From assembly GCF_002775205.1 (NCBI RefSeq), contig NC_036459.1, forward strand, positions 81,001 to 145,000: DNA of 64,000 bases, written 5' to 3'. Shown piece after piece: positions 20,709-33,619 of the stretch (positions within the stretch are counted from its first letter, which is position 1; each line of letters opens with the position of its first letter). The notes beneath the pieces were generated by a model. The model saw only the letters and a list, made by a program, of their open reading frames with translations. It did not search any database and was not told where the DNA came from. Source of the DNA: Xiphophorus maculatus (lineage: Eukaryota > Chordata > Actinopteri > Cyprinodontiformes > Poeciliidae). The translations under genes and the position numbers were made by a program.

Positions 20709-23700
20709 TCAGCTGGAGTCTGCCAGCGTCTTGAAGCGGTCTGTGGCTCTCTGCGTGCTCAGCAGCGTCAGACACATGGAGTCCACGCTGTCCTCCAGGC
20801 CCGCAGCACTGTCCACCTCCACCGAGTAGTCGTTGGCCTGCAGGGGGCGACACACCCAGGGTTAAAGGTCAACTCACCTCCATGAGAGCATAACCACAGC
20901 AAAGTGGGGGAGGGACTAAAATATTATGAATCAAAGATGAAACATTTTACTGTGACCTTTGACCTGCCACTGCTAACAAAACCTGTTGCTATGGCAACAT
21001 TACTTTATCCTGTTGGAAACAGAAATAATATTTACATTGTGTTTCTGAACAATAAATCAGATGATTTATAACATCTATAATGGTACTGAACCCAGCGCTG
21101 GTTCTGGTCCTGCTGGGTTTCCTTACAAACCTTTTAATCTGCTTTGAATAATAAACTGAGCTAAACGATGACCGGATCGGATCGGAAAATCCTCCAGCCA
21201 CATCCGGGACATGACCTCCTAAAGCCTGGAGGAGGAAGAGGAGGAGGAGGAAGAGCAGCAGGTTTACCAGCTGCAGCGACGCCAGCAGCAGCTTGCAGGC
21301 CTCCACGTTGTCCAAACTGCGGACCATGGAGGCGAAGGAGCGCCTGCAGCCGACGGCGCCCAGCTGGGCGACGATCCGCTCTCCGTAGGCGTGGATGTCG
21401 AATGGAGGTCGGTCCTCCTGAAAAACAGAGCGGTGAGCGGCGGCCCGGAACCGGGACGGTACCGGGAAACTCCCAGTCTCACCTGCAGCGCCAGCTCAGG
21501 GCGGATCTTGTCCTCCCAGTCCCTGACCCGGCGGGACAGAGCCGATTCCTGGGTGTAGCCCTGGCTGTGCACCACCAGCTGCTCCTGAACGCACCACAGA
21601 GAGCGTCAGGCGGTCCGGGTTGGTCGGGCGGTCCGGGTCTTACGAGTCACTTACCACACGCAGCTTCACCAGCTCTTCGTACGTCAGGTCGTCCAGCTGA
21701 GCTTCTGCTGGAGGACAAGAACACGACCCTGATGACCTCCTGTCCCCCAAAGCTCACCTGGAGGTCGCCTGGAGGTCACGTACCTGGGGAGGCGGAGTCC
21801 GGTCCTCTTAACTCGGCAGGAAGGCCGTCCGGCTCGGCGTCCGAGTCTCCGCCTGTTGGAGGACGAAGCAGAGGGGGTCAGGGGTCAGAGGTCACTGGTC
21901 AGCTGCTGCTAACGGCTCAGACGACCTCATTGAATGCAGCAGAGAACCGGATCAGAACCGGAGACACTGACCCAGGAGCTCAGCAGGTGGGATGTCATCC
22001 ACTGGCCCCGCCCCCAGCTGATGTGGCCCCGTCTCCTCCAGCTGCAGGAAGGTCCTCCGGAGCTCCTCCTCCGTCATGACGACGCCCTTTGACCCCAGAC
22101 AGTTACTCAGCAACAGGAAGTACAGTCAAAAACTTCCTGTTAATTAACTGGCTTATTGATGCATTTATTCCTTCACAATAAAAGCTCTGCTGGGTCATTC
22201 ACACCAGTTAGAAACTGGAAACCAGTGAAGTGACCAGGGGCCTCATGCACTAAAGGTTTGCAGTTTTCCCACTAAAACTTGGCGCAGGACAAATTTAGAA
22301 AAGTGCGGCGCACAAAAAGTTCCAGATGTATGAAGCCGAGCTCCGATCGGACCTGCTCACCTTTCCTCTAGTCATCCTGATTTACAGGAAGCAGAGCAGC
22401 TGCTGCTCCGCCTGTCGCCTCCAGAAATACATATTCATGGAAATTAGTATAAAGAGCGTTCAGCCGGGATTTCAATGTGTCTTCTGAATCCAGGAATCAG
22501 GAGCAGAAGTTACATTTACAGAGTCCAGATGATTTCTGGCTCCACTGGAGGACGGCTGCAGCTGGACCGGTACCGGTACCGGTACCTGCTTTAAGTTCTG
22601 CTCAGAGCTCCAGGATGATCAGTCTGGATGAATCTAAACGATCAGAAACCAGCAGATCAATCTGATCTCTGATCAATGGCTCCATGTTCTCCATCAGAGC
22701 CAAAGCTCCTCAGGTAGCGGCTCACCTTGATGCAGCTACTGATATACCTGGGATTGTCTCCACACCTGATCACCTGATCAATAATCAAACTGTTTGATCA
22801 GCCCTGGTTTCTCTCTAGTGAGAATAAATAGATGCATTCAGACGATGAGTTTCATCTTTATGAGACACAAACTGAGCAACATGATTATTTACATTGAGGT
22901 TTTCACATCCTGTATTTTCTTTATTCTGTGTGTGTGTGTGTGTGTGTGTGTTAGCTTATTGTCTGAGGATAAATGTCATGGTTTAAACAGTAAAATATTA
23001 AAATCATAAAATCATGGGGTTTGATGCTTCCTGGTCTAAATAACTGGATCAGATTTCTGTGGATTTACTGAGTTTTGACTCTTTGTAGTTTATTATTGTC
23101 CACAGATAAAGTTTGTGTGGCTGCTGCTCATTTTCACTGCAGGTCAAAGGTTAGCGTATATTAACCCCCATTTTCACGCCACGTTCTTTTTTATACATGC
23201 CGACTTGTGTGTAAAATATGGCGCCGATACATTTTTCCTGCGTACGCCGCTTTAGACGTGAGGCCCCAGAACCGGTCCAAACAGAGCCTGGAGGAACCAG
23301 CAGCAGACAGTCCTCCTTTCCCCTTGACCTGCTGGACAGGAAGCAGTTGGACAGACAGGAAGTAGCTGGCCGCCCATCTGCTGGACTCACCAGCGTCCTG
23401 CAGAGCGTCCTCTGTCTCCGGACTTTGTCCCTCAGCGTCCTCAGGTAGAGGTAGTTGAGGTCTGAAAAAATCACAGAGCGTCAGCCAAGCATGGTGGTTC
23501 TGGTTCTGACCCAGACCCGTCAGGAGGTCCCGCCGTACCTGGGAAGCTGGGTCCGACCTTCAGCTTGGGTTCTGGGGGCTGGACTGCAACAGAAACACGG
23601 GTCAGACAGCAGAACCTTATAGGAGGACCGGACCAGCCGCAGAAACTCACAGGCTCCTCGGAACCAGGACCCGAAGTCCTGCAGAACCGACCGCTTCCTC

Positions 23701-25464
23701 TTCCTCTTCCCCCCGTCATCCAGACCGTCAGGAACCCGGTAGCACCTCCCTGAGGAAGAGGAGGAGGAGTATCAGAAGTCAGCCTGAGGCGATGAAGCAT
23801 CAGAACCGGGTCGGTCCAGGTCTCACCTGGTGTGAAGGGCTGGTCTCCTCCCAGGACGGCATACGGGTCATGGAGGGTCCAGTTGCTCACCTGGAAATCC
23901 TGAGAGTCAGCCTGAGGAAGAGGAGCAGCGTGATGAAGGTGAAATGGCTCTTACAGCAGCTGGAGGCTCCTCCTCTTCCTCCTGCCGCGCCGCAGCACGC
24001 CGGATCAGCCGGCCTTCACCCTGGAACCAGAACCAGAACCCATGAGAACCAGAACCCAATCAGAACCAGAACCATCTTCAGGAGGCCGTCCGTACCGAGA
24101 CCTGTTGCCGCTCAATGTGCTCCTCCAGGTCCGGTTCCAGGTTCAGTTCCTCCTGGACAGGAATGAAGTCCTCTGCAGCGCCTCCTGCAGCTTCACTGGG
24201 GTCAAAGGTTGCAGCAGATTCAGCTGCAGGAAGAGCAGGTCATCAGCAAGTGGCCCTCTGACCAGCAGGGGGAGCCGGCGCGGCGCATCAGCCAACCTGC
24301 AGCCGATTGGTCCAGCAGGAACCTGGAGGCTGCAGCTGATTGGAGCATCAGGACGATGAGGTCATCAGGTCCCGGCAGGAACAGGTTGACACGGAAGTCC
24401 TTCTGGCTACACAGCACCTTCCCCCCAACACTGGGAGGCAGAGACAGGGGGACATGAGACACGACAGAGGACAGGGGGACATGAGACACGACAGAGGACA
24501 GGGGGACATGAGACACGACAGAGGGACATGAGACACGACAGAGGACAGGGGGACATGAGACGGGGACAGACCTGATGAGAGGCAGCTTGTTCTTCTCCTG
24601 AGTCTCAGGAGGGAGCAGGGCCTCTGGAGGCAGAGGGACCACACTGATGTCCTGTAGGGGACAGAAGACACGCTGAGGACAGGAGACATTCTGAGGACAG
24701 GAGACAAATCGAGGACAGACACTCACCGTGTGAGGCTCCGTCCTTGGGGGCGTGACAGACTCGTCCAGCTCCAGAGGAGTGAACTGCAGCAGAGAGAAGC
24801 ACTGCCTACATTACCCAGAATGCTCAGCACTCTGTCACAGTCAGCTTCCTGTTCTCACCACGGCCAGATCCTCAGCTTCCTGCTCCGTCTGGTCTGGTGC
24901 TGCTGCCCCCTGCTGGGCCGCCGCCGCCCGGCTGCGCCTGGAGACACACCAGAACCAGAACTAGAACCAGAACCAGAACCAGCACCATGGTGCCTCCAGA
25001 ACCAGACCCTCTGGACCCTCAGGCGGCACTGCTCACTTCTTGTTGTCGCTGATGAACTCCAGAGTCTGGAACACCAGGCTGTGGAGCAGCTCCACCTGCA
25101 ACAGCAGAGACAGGAAGCTGTGACTCCACATGACCCCGCCCACACGATGACGTCACACTGACCCTGCTCCTCCCACCTTCTTGCTGTAGATGCAGGTAGA
25201 GCCCTGGATGAGCAGTGCAGCCTCAGCAAAGTTCAGCCTGGTTCTCCCTCCGTCAAAGGTGATGCACATCTCGTCCAGCTGCAGCCAGGTACAGAGGTGG
25301 ACAGAGGTCAAAGGTCATAGAGACCACATGAGGTTTCTACCTGACAGGAAGCTCACCTCCTCCAGGTAGTCGTTGAGCTCTGATGCCACATCGATCTCCC
25401 AGTTCCTGGTGAGCTCTCTGATTGGCTGCAGCAGGTGGGCGTACCTGCTCTCTGCGGACTCCAT
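20709..25464 (-). CDS. ncaph2: Condensin-2 complex subunit H2 (kleisin-beta)
   Basis: This is the kleisin that links SMC2/SMC4 to the HEAT subunits of condensin II, which compacts mitotic chromosomes. Nineteen coding exons keep phase: 25464-25357, 25278-25177, 25095-25037, 24937-24859, 24783-24727, 24651-24572, 24430-24297, 24223-24096, 24020-23955, 23911-23827, 23749-23651, 23583-23539, 23461-23391, 22086-21972, 21852-21784, 21707-21655, 21584-21483, 21417-21268, 20837-20709. They total 576 residues, against 605 in human. Family landmarks are [20 protein letters not shown] at the N-terminus, [44 protein letters not shown] and, near the C-terminus, [15 protein letters not shown]. The ATG follows an acceptor (CGTCCCTCCAG), implying a non-coding exon 1. 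The acceptor of the exon starting at 22,086 is weak, so that boundary is the least certain. Confidence 0.93.
22235..23267. mobile_element. Candidate hAT-like element in the long ncaph2 intron
   Basis: The left end CAGGGGCCTCATGCACTAAA and the right end, inverted, (TTTAGACGTGAGGCCCC) match a dispersed fish repeat type. No clear 8-bp duplication is seen and there is no transposase. It accounts for most of the 1.3 kb intron 22,087-23,390. A (GT)n run lies at 22,927-22,950. Confidence 0.45.
24446..24560. repeat. Tandem repeat filling a short ncaph2 intron
   Basis: About four to five units of a GGGGACATGAGACACGACAG type (roughly 27 bp, one unit shortened) make up most of the 141-bp intron 24,431-24,571. 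Confidence 0.85.
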
Positions 25465-25733
25465 GACACCTGGAGGGACGGACAGGAGAGACGCCATTCT
25501 GGGCCAGAACCAAGAACCTGAGACCATTTGGGTCGACACTCAAGCCAATGAACCGGTTGAACCAAAAGTTCTGATCAGAGCCGGACCTCTCCAGAACTGA
25601 GCAGAACTAACATCGATTCACATCCGGAACCAGAACCAAACAGTAAACCTCTATGGAGCCCTTTTGAACGGGTAAACAGCTGGGCCTGGTTCCAAAGAGG
25701 CTGCGATGTTCCTGGCGCTCGATGTCCAGAAAC

Positions 25734-26098
25734 CTGGACTGGATTATTCTGCTCTAATAGCAGAATATTTAAAACCATGTTTGGGATTTATTAAACCTTT
25801 ATTTGATTTGTGAAAGTTCAATAAAGTTCAGATTACTATTCACACTTGTTCCATGGAGTTTTTTTTTTTTTCAAATTCAATTCTAATTTAAAACCACTTT
25901 ATTAATTCCAAAGGGAAACTAAATATTGGTGTAACTCATTAATTCTTCAAAGAGTTATTGTAGATGGTGATGGCTGCTGGAAGGAAAGATCTTCTGCAGC
26001 GATCTGTTAAGTGAAGTTTCACAAATCAAATAAAGATTTCACAAATCCCAAACATGGTTTTAAATATTCTGCTATTAGAGCAGAATAATCCAGTCCAG
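25734..26098. repeat. Perfect 56-bp inverted repeat
   Basis: Bases 25,734-25,789 recur as an exact reverse complement at 26,043-26,098, with about 250 bp between. A third, diverged copy is at about 26,430-26,500. The region lies upstream of the ncaph2 start codon and contains no exon I can recognise. Confidence 0.9.
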
Positions 26099-26134
26099 GT
26101 CTAAATCCAAAACTACAACACCTAGACTCTAGAT

Positions 26135-26355
26135 CAGGGGTCTCAAACTCCAGTCCTCGAGGGCCGCAGTCCTGCAACTTCTAGATGAGCCTCTGCTGCA
26201 CCACCTGAACAGAATAATTAGGTCATTAAGGCTCTGGAAAACTGATCTACACAAGGAGGAGGTCATTAAGTCATTTCATTCCAGTGTTTTGTACCTGTGA
26301 CACATCTACAAACTGCAGGACTGTGGCCCTCGAGGCCTGGAGTTTGAGACCCCTG
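26135..26355. mobile_element. Inverted-repeat element (MITE), full length
   Basis: The terminal repeats read CAGGGGTCTCAAACTCCAGT and its near-perfect complement. The element is 221 bp and has no coding capacity. The sequence flanking it is itself palindromic (CTAGAT on the left, ATCTAG on the right). It belongs to the same family as 19,248-19,451. Confidence 0.8.
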
Positions 26356-26599
26356 ATCTAGGTGTTGTAGTTTGGGATTTAGAGCAGTTCTAGTGTGACC
26401 GAGATCCAAGAAAAGGACAAAAATGGTCCTTTATTGAAGTTTCACAAATCACAAACATGGTTCTAGATATTCTACTACTATTTGAGAATAATCCAGTTCA
26501 GGTTTGAAGTGCCTAGGTATTGTAGTTTTTTTTAACTAGAGCAGATTATAGATGCGGAAGGTAGTGAAAAATTTGGTGGAATCGCCCTTTAGCCATTTC

Positions 26600-29500
26600 C
26601 CGAATCGGAAACCAACTTCACCTTCGTAGAACCGGTTAGCAGTAACGAGTAATGGTTCATCAGAAACTCAAGGTTCTGATTAATTCCTCAGAGATCAGTT
26701 TAAAGACGGACATCCATTCACTTATAAAGTCTGAGTTGGTTCCGTTTATTATTCATAGCAAAGCAGATCCTCTGGTTTTGATATTTAAACTTTAATAAAA
26801 TGTTGAAAATTAAAAACCTAGCTGAATCAATCCCAGGCCGAACACATCCGACAACTCCACCGACAAAAACCACGGCGTTTCTGGTCCTCGGTCCGGTTCG
26901 GTTCGCCAAAAGTGAAACTGAAACCCCCAAAACGGACAGAATATAAACAGAATCTGGCTCGGCATTAGACGCTCTACACAGCAACTTTAACTGGAAACAG
27001 GTCATTTTACCAATGTGATGACGTCAACTCATTGCAATGTCATTAACGGCACCAATATGCTTAAATTAACTCATGATAAACGGAATATTTCAGGTTATTT
27101 TACTAAAATGAAACTCACCGATCAGGTAGAAGCTCACTACTAGTCAACCAACACTCAAGCAACCCGCGCTTAATGTCTTCTTCTATGGTTTTATAGCGCT
27201 ACAACTCAACGCGCTGCCACCTGCAGGTGAACTGCTGCATTACTTACAAAAACAAACAGCGCTCCTTTGTCAGTAACGCTGTGTTGTTAGTAAAATATTT
27301 AATAGAAAATTATTTGCTTGATTTAATATTTGAAGTTTCAGCCTCTCTTGAAAAAAAAACATAAGAAAAATCTTCATCTGTTTTAATTCATATTAAATAT
27401 ATTTACTGAATCATGAAGTTATAATGTTTTCGTAAGGTGATTATTCACTCCTGAAGCTTCTCGGTGCTCTTCTGTTTATCTTGGACTAAAAGGCAGCAGA
27501 GACAGCTCTTCACTGAATAATTAAAATGCTAAACAATGTGGAGGGAAAACTATGAGAAAGATATTAAATCAGAAAAACTGGATGTAATGTGGCTTCGTGG
27601 CCGCAGGATGGCGGCGTTTTGTCAGAAAGCCGCAGAAAGACAGGAAGCAGTTGTTTTTACATTACAGTTTTTACATTTACATCCTATTACATAAAACAAT
27701 AGGATCATAAATTGTTTTTATTACATTTGGAGCCAGTTTTACTATGTAATGATTACTATATCCATTTTTATTTTGGCATATTAAAGGTTTTCTATTACAT
27801 TAATATCCATATATTGTATTTTTTATATTTTTGACTGTAGCCCCGCCCCCTCCGTCAATCTGGCCCCGCCCCCCGTACTGTGTGCGGAAGCAGCTGAAGC
27901 AGAGTTAAAATATTTCGCCTCCTTTATGCAGAACTGCTCCTCTTCCTCCTCTTCCTCCCAGACGGGTGGCTGCTCTGATGTGGAACCAGCATCTGGGCCG
28001 AGTCGGTTCTTGTTTTCAGGGCTGGGACGAAGCCAGAGGTTCTGGGCTTGAGCGGGTCGTCCTCTGGGTCCAGTTAGGGTTGTGCTGCCAGAATGAACCT
28101 GAGTGATGAAGATGAAGCAGTGATGATGAAGATCTGGACCGCTCCATGGACGGTCCATCCCTGCTCTGGTCCTGAGATCTGGGTCACTACCAGAACCAAA
28201 AACAGAAGAGCTTCCTGTATAAAGCTGTTTATGAATCAGATTTAGAACCGGACCTGAACAGAACCAATGAGCAGAACCTTGAGGCTGATTAGTGGCCCTC
28301 TAGGGCAAGCTGTTTAATATTTAGTATCCAGGCGGGCCGTCCAGCCACACTGCACAGAAGCCTGGGAATTAAATGGCTCAACAGCTTGCCATACATGGAC
28401 CCTTCAGCACCATGACCCCTGACCCTTGACCCCAAAATGTTTTAGCTGCCAGGCCTCACCAGGGGTTCTGCTTTGATGGTTCTTTTAGATGTGATGAAGC
28501 GGACCGGGTCGTAGCATCAGAACCGGGTCCATTAGTTAAACTCAACAGAACAGAAAGAGACTGCACAGCAGGAACCGACACTCCAGATCTTCATCTCTGA
28601 CCCGAAACCGGAACCAGAACCAGGTCACATTCAGAAACAAGATCATTCAAAGCTTTTTCTGGGTTTCTACAGTTAGAGTTCTGGTTCTGATCAGTTTCTG
28701 GTTCTGATCAGCTGATCCCTGTTGACAGTAACTTATTACAGTATTCGCAAACCCTCACCGTTGCCATGACAACGAGCCACTAATGAGTCATCATCATCAC
28801 ACAGAACTTCATCAGAACCTTTCAGAGGTTCTGGTTCTGACCCGTGTGCTGGGGCTGCTGGTTGGTTCAGACAGGAAGTTCTGCTGGGTTGCCTGCTGAG
28901 GCGTTTCCATGGCAACATGCAGTTCTGGTACCGGACCAGCGGGTCCTGGTTCTACCGGTTCTGACCCGGTCCAATCAGGAGACAAATGAGGAAGCAGCAG
29001 GAATCCATCAGAACACGGTGATCCCAGAGGCCCAGTTGGGCCTGGCCGGGCAGAACCAGAACAGAACATGAATCACTGCAGGAAACACGGCCCATTAATC
29101 CGGCTCGGTTCCGTCTGACAGCTCTGCAGCAGAACCAGGCCTGCAGACGGTCCTGATGGATGGCGGCCTGGTTCTGGTTTGGTTTACCTGAACTGCATCA
29201 GCTGCTGCTGACCCGGTTCATCAGAAAGTTCTGGTTCCATCTGTCTGGACCATGGCAGGGTTCTGTTCCTGAACCAAGAGGACAGCGGTCCAACGGACGG
29301 AGTCCCTGCAACCGGGGTGTCCGGACCCCAACAGCCCACCGAACCCCCCGCAGCTGGACAAACACCTGTGGCCAATCAGGGACCAGGACAGGGCGTCTGT
29401 GTGTGTTTTAGTGTGTGTGTGTGTTATGGTGTGTATGTGGGGGTGTGTGTGCGCATGTGTTGGGGTGTGTAGGCGTGTGTGTTTTAGTGTGTGTGTGTTA

Positions 29501-30228
29501 CTGTGTGTTGGGGTGTGTTAGGGTGTGTGTGTGATGGAGGCAGCGTCTCCCGGGATGATAATGATCACCTCCATCTGTCAGCGACAGCAGAGATCATGGG
29601 AGTGTGTGATGTCACACTGAGATGTTAATGAAGTTGCTCAGTCTGGTTCCCCGCCGGTCTGGGTCAGAGAGAAGTCCACAGAACCAGAGCCGCTCTGGGT
29701 CTGACCGCATTACTTCTGGTACTTCTGTAACCTCTGTGCTGACAGAGGTCAGAGGTCAGAGGTGGTTCACCTGCTTTAGCTGTGACGCCTCAGCCGTCAT
29801 TCACAGAGGGTCAGTGGTCAAAGGTCAAGGGTCAGTTCATCTGGCCTCCTGTCACTAAAACTTGGACCAAAGGCCAAAACCGCCCAACGGTTCTGGTTCT
29901 GATGAAGGTTCTGGTTCTGATCTATTTTGGTCCAAATTCCTAAAATATCCTGAAGTCGCTGCAGCTAAAAACAGATCAGAGAGTCTAGAAATAGAACCAA
30001 GCTACAGCTGTACTGAGAGGAGGGTTGACCTGGTTCTGCTCAGAGGCGGTACCAGCCCATTGGGTTCTGCTAAATATCGGAGCAGTTTTGTCCATCAGGC
30101 GGTTCATGAACCAAACAGACTCACACAAATGATAATTTGTGTGACTGGAGGTGTGGAAACCTTAACCACACCTCCATCTCTGGCATGTCAATGCCTCTGC
30201 TGGGAGACAGAAAATAAACGTTGAAATA
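26600..30228. other. Intergenic region between ncaph2 and kcnd2
   Basis: No exon recognised. The non-coding first exon of ncaph2 may lie between 25,500 and 27,200. A GT-rich tract runs from 29,398 to about 29,535. Short open frames here show no family features. Confidence 0.45.
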
Positions 30229-30229
30229 T

Positions 30230-31030
30230 TAGAAACATTGAATTAATGTTGAAGCCAGATATTGAAACGATATTGAATCGATACTGAAATGATACTGAAA
30301 CAATATTGAAACTATATTGAAACGACACTGAATCGATACTGAAACGATATAGAAAGGATATTGAATCGATACTGAATCAATACTGAAACGATACTGAAAC
30401 GATACTGAAACAATACTGAAATGATGTTGAAACGATACTGAAGCGATGTTGAAACGATACTGAAACAATACTGAAACGATACTGAAACGATACTGAAACA
30501 ATACTGAAATGATGTTGAAACGATACTGAAACAATGTTGAAACGATACTGAAGCGATGTTGAAACGATACTGAAACAATGTTGAAACGATACTGAAGCGA
30601 TGTTGAAACGATACTGAAACAATGTTGAAACGATACTGAAGCGATGTTGAAACGATACTGAAACGATGTTGAAACGATACTGAAGCGATGTTGAAACGAT
30701 ACTGAAACAATACTGAAACGATACTGAAACGATACTGAAACAATACTGAAATGATGTTGAAACGATACTGAAGCGATGTTGAAACGATACTGAAACAATA
30801 CTGAAACGATACTGAAACAATACTGAAATGATGTTGAAACGATACTGAAGCGATGTTGAAACGATACTGAAACAATGTTGAAACGATACTGAAACAATGT
30901 TGAAACGATACTGAAGCGATGTTGAAACGATACTGAAACGATGTTGAAACGATACTGAAACAATATTGAAACGATACTGAAACAATATTGAAATGATACT
31001 GAAACGATATCAAAATGATGTTGAAACAGT
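30230..31030. repeat. 0.8 kb minisatellite, about 12-bp unit
   Basis: Units of the types GAAACGATACTG, GAAACAATACTG and GAAACGATGTT alternate about 65 times. Three minus-strand frames stay open through it and yield spurious proteins. Confidence 0.95.
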
Positions 31031-32284
31031 CGGTGATTCACTTGTTGAATCAACGTTTCTGTCTCCATTATCTACATTGATTCAACCATCTCCTGAATGT
31101 GGACCTACATTCATATTTTAGTTTATTTTATAATGAATCAAAGTTAGGAATCAATATTGATTTATGTACTGTACATGTTCTGCTCTGACAGGTTTACATC
31201 TAACATACCATTAAAAGGTTTTCACTGGTGTTATAGACTCAGTGTTGTTGGCAGATGATGGGCATTTAATTATCTTACATTACCATATTTCCAAAAATGT
31301 GTGTAGACACACTTAAAAAATGACAACATGGCATTAATATAACATTTTATTTAAGAAAACAGACACAGATCTGTAAACATATTTGACTTCTTTGTGACAT
31401 CCAGAACATCAGTCTATTGTCCATCAGGTTCAGCCTGGTTCTGTATGAACCAGGAAGGAGGACAAGTTGGGCTAACCCAGGTCTGACTCTGGTTGGCGTC
31501 ACTTTGGTTCCTTGACGCCTTTCTCCCATTCTGGCACCTAATGAAGCCACTTCTGTCCATGACAGTCAGCTTTGGGTCAAACTGCTGAGCAGCAGCTGAA
31601 AAACACAGAGATCAGAGTGAGGAAGGCGCCGGTTAGAACAAGTGATCTAACTATCTGCTACCCATCAATCCGTCCTACCTTGTGGTGATGCTCTCATCGA
31701 TGCTACATCACAATCTGTTGACTCAGCAGATTTCTTATCATCCTGCCTGTGGAAGTTTGGTTTCGTCTATTTTAGTTTGTCGCAGATTAAGGTAAGTTTT
31801 ATTTAATTTATTTTATATCTGGCTTCACTGAGCTGCTGAATTACTTCATGTTTTACTTTACATGACAGCAGTTTGTAAATATATTTATTACTTTAGTTTT
31901 GTCATCTGCAAAGTCGTTACTACTGTAAACAAGTTATTGTTTGGCAGTTAATAAGGACAAAATATATTGTTTTGTGGCCTATTTTGTCCTTATACGTTAA
32001 AATTCTTTAGATTATTACACTCTTTATTACTAAACCTTGCTAAACAGAGCATGTTGGTAGCGATGCTATGTGAGATTGAAGCTATAATAGCCGTGTTATA
32101 TTAGTGTATATTAATCATATCCCATCATTCCAGTGACCTGTGCAGTTCAGTGACACATTGTGGCTGCTGCTGATAACAGACACTATGAAACGAATTAATG
32201 CGCATAAAAGAGTTGTGTTGATTTGTATTAGTCTGTTTAATGTAATTCCAATAACAAACTTCCAGAAAACTGTAAAACAGCTGA
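31031..32284. other. No gene recognised
   Basis: AT-rich sequence with no exon or clear repeat. Confidence 0.4.
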
Positions 32285-32500
32285 AACACTGACTTCTTTT
32301 AAATCTCAACTAAAAACCCACCTGTTTAGAATTGTATTTGAAATGTAATCAATTACAAATTTATGGATGGACCTTGACTTCATGCTTTGTTTTGAGTATA
32401 TTGCATTGTGTTTCTGTGTTTGTAATGATGTAAAGCACTTTGAAATGTCTTGCTGCTGAAATGTGCTATACAAATAAAATTTGATTGATTGAATAAAACC
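32285..32500 (+). mobile_element. 3' end of an L2-type LINE
   Basis: The segment first encodes a SFKSQLKTHLF-type stretch, the C-terminus of the L2 polymerase protein. The typical L2 3' tail follows (GTAAAGCACTTTGAAATG, then GTGCTATACAAATAAA), ending in TTGATTGA repeats. It is strongly 5'-truncated. Confidence 0.75.
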
Positions 32501-33059
32501 TGCTTACCCTGTCTGATACTGTTTTATTCTTACAAACGTCTCTGTATTTAAAATATTTTAAAAAGGTAGGACATTCTGATACTCAGGCTGCACTGTGGTG
32601 CAGTGGGCAGCACTGTTGCCTTGCAGGGCTGGTTACCATGGCAACAGCATCTAGGAACTGTCAGGAGGAGCCGTCCATCAGCTGGACGCTGCAGTGAAGC
32701 TGTCAGAGGGTCAGAACCAGGACCAGAACCGAGACCCGGACCAGAGCTGAAGCAGCTGCAGGAGGGATCAGGTAGCATCCATGAGGTGATGATGGACATC
32801 CCAGCTGTTTCTTAAGGGAAAAGCTTCACATCTTCTACTGGTGGGACTGCAGGAACTGGGCCATCAGACTGGTTTCCTTCACTAGAGGGAAACGAAGCAG
32901 CCGGTTCGCCCCTCTGTCTGCGGACCTCATGTTGAGAACCGCTGCCGTCTCTGAAACATTTCAGTAGAAACTGAGAAGCGCGCACGGAGCCTACCAGAGT
33001 CACAGATCCAGGGACCAATCATTAAACTAATCACCTCAGCACGTCACAGGTTTCTCCCG

Positions 33060-33619
33060 GCCCGTGACGCGGGCTGCGTGGCGGGCTCCCCCTCCCCCGA
33101 TTAGCGGGGACTCTCTGGCTCCGCCCACCGAGTTGGGGACTCGAGGGGGGAGGAGGGGGTGAGTTTCCGCCTCTCCTCTCCAACAGCACCTGTGTGACCG
33201 CAGATCGAGCCGCTGCGGTTTCTTCTCCTCCAGCCGAACCTCCAGTTTATCTGCATAGGTTCGGTTCTGTTCGGACTTTCTCCTCTCCCCGCTGCGTAGC
33301 CGGACCGGGAGGCTGCAACTTCTCCTAACAACTGGAAGACTTGTTGCAGGAAGACCTTCCGGTCCGGTCCGGTCCGGTCCGGTACGGGTTGGACCTGCTG
33401 CTTCCCTCTGAAGCTTTTCGCCTCTGAACAGCCAGAGAATGAGCGGCTGATCTCTGGAGCGCCGCTTTCAACTTTACGCGCTTTGCGCACCGACTTTGTG
33501 CGTAAAGCTCCGCGCTCCGGCTGACCCGGAGCTCCGAACTCCGCTCGCTGGTTCCTGGATGTCCGCTTGTTGCCCTGCGACTGTCTGAACCTCTGTCTAA
33601 TCCGGAGCTCCGGGCCAGC
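33060..33619 (+). promoter_or_regulatory. GC-rich promoter and 5' UTR region of kcnd2
   Basis: CG content rises sharply from about 33,060 and stays high into exon 1. A GGTCC repeat lies at 33,359-33,383. No TATA box is obvious, as expected of a CpG-island promoter. The transcription start cannot be fixed. Confidence 0.4.

Noticed and set aside
21168-22079. A 303-codon plus-strand ORF
   Set aside because: Antisense to ncaph2 exons whose splice phases all fit; no family features of its own.
24323-24430. An earlier donor for the seventh ncaph2 coding exon (ending at 24,323)
   Set aside because: Joining there to the next exon produces an immediate stop; the donor after 24,297 keeps the frame.
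27823-28158. A 111-codon minus-strand ORF with a Glu run
   Set aside because: No conserved features, no splice or polyadenylation context, low-complexity core.
30229-31068. Three long minus-strand ORFs of SFQ/RFN repeats
   Set aside because: All read the same 12-bp minisatellite in different frames.
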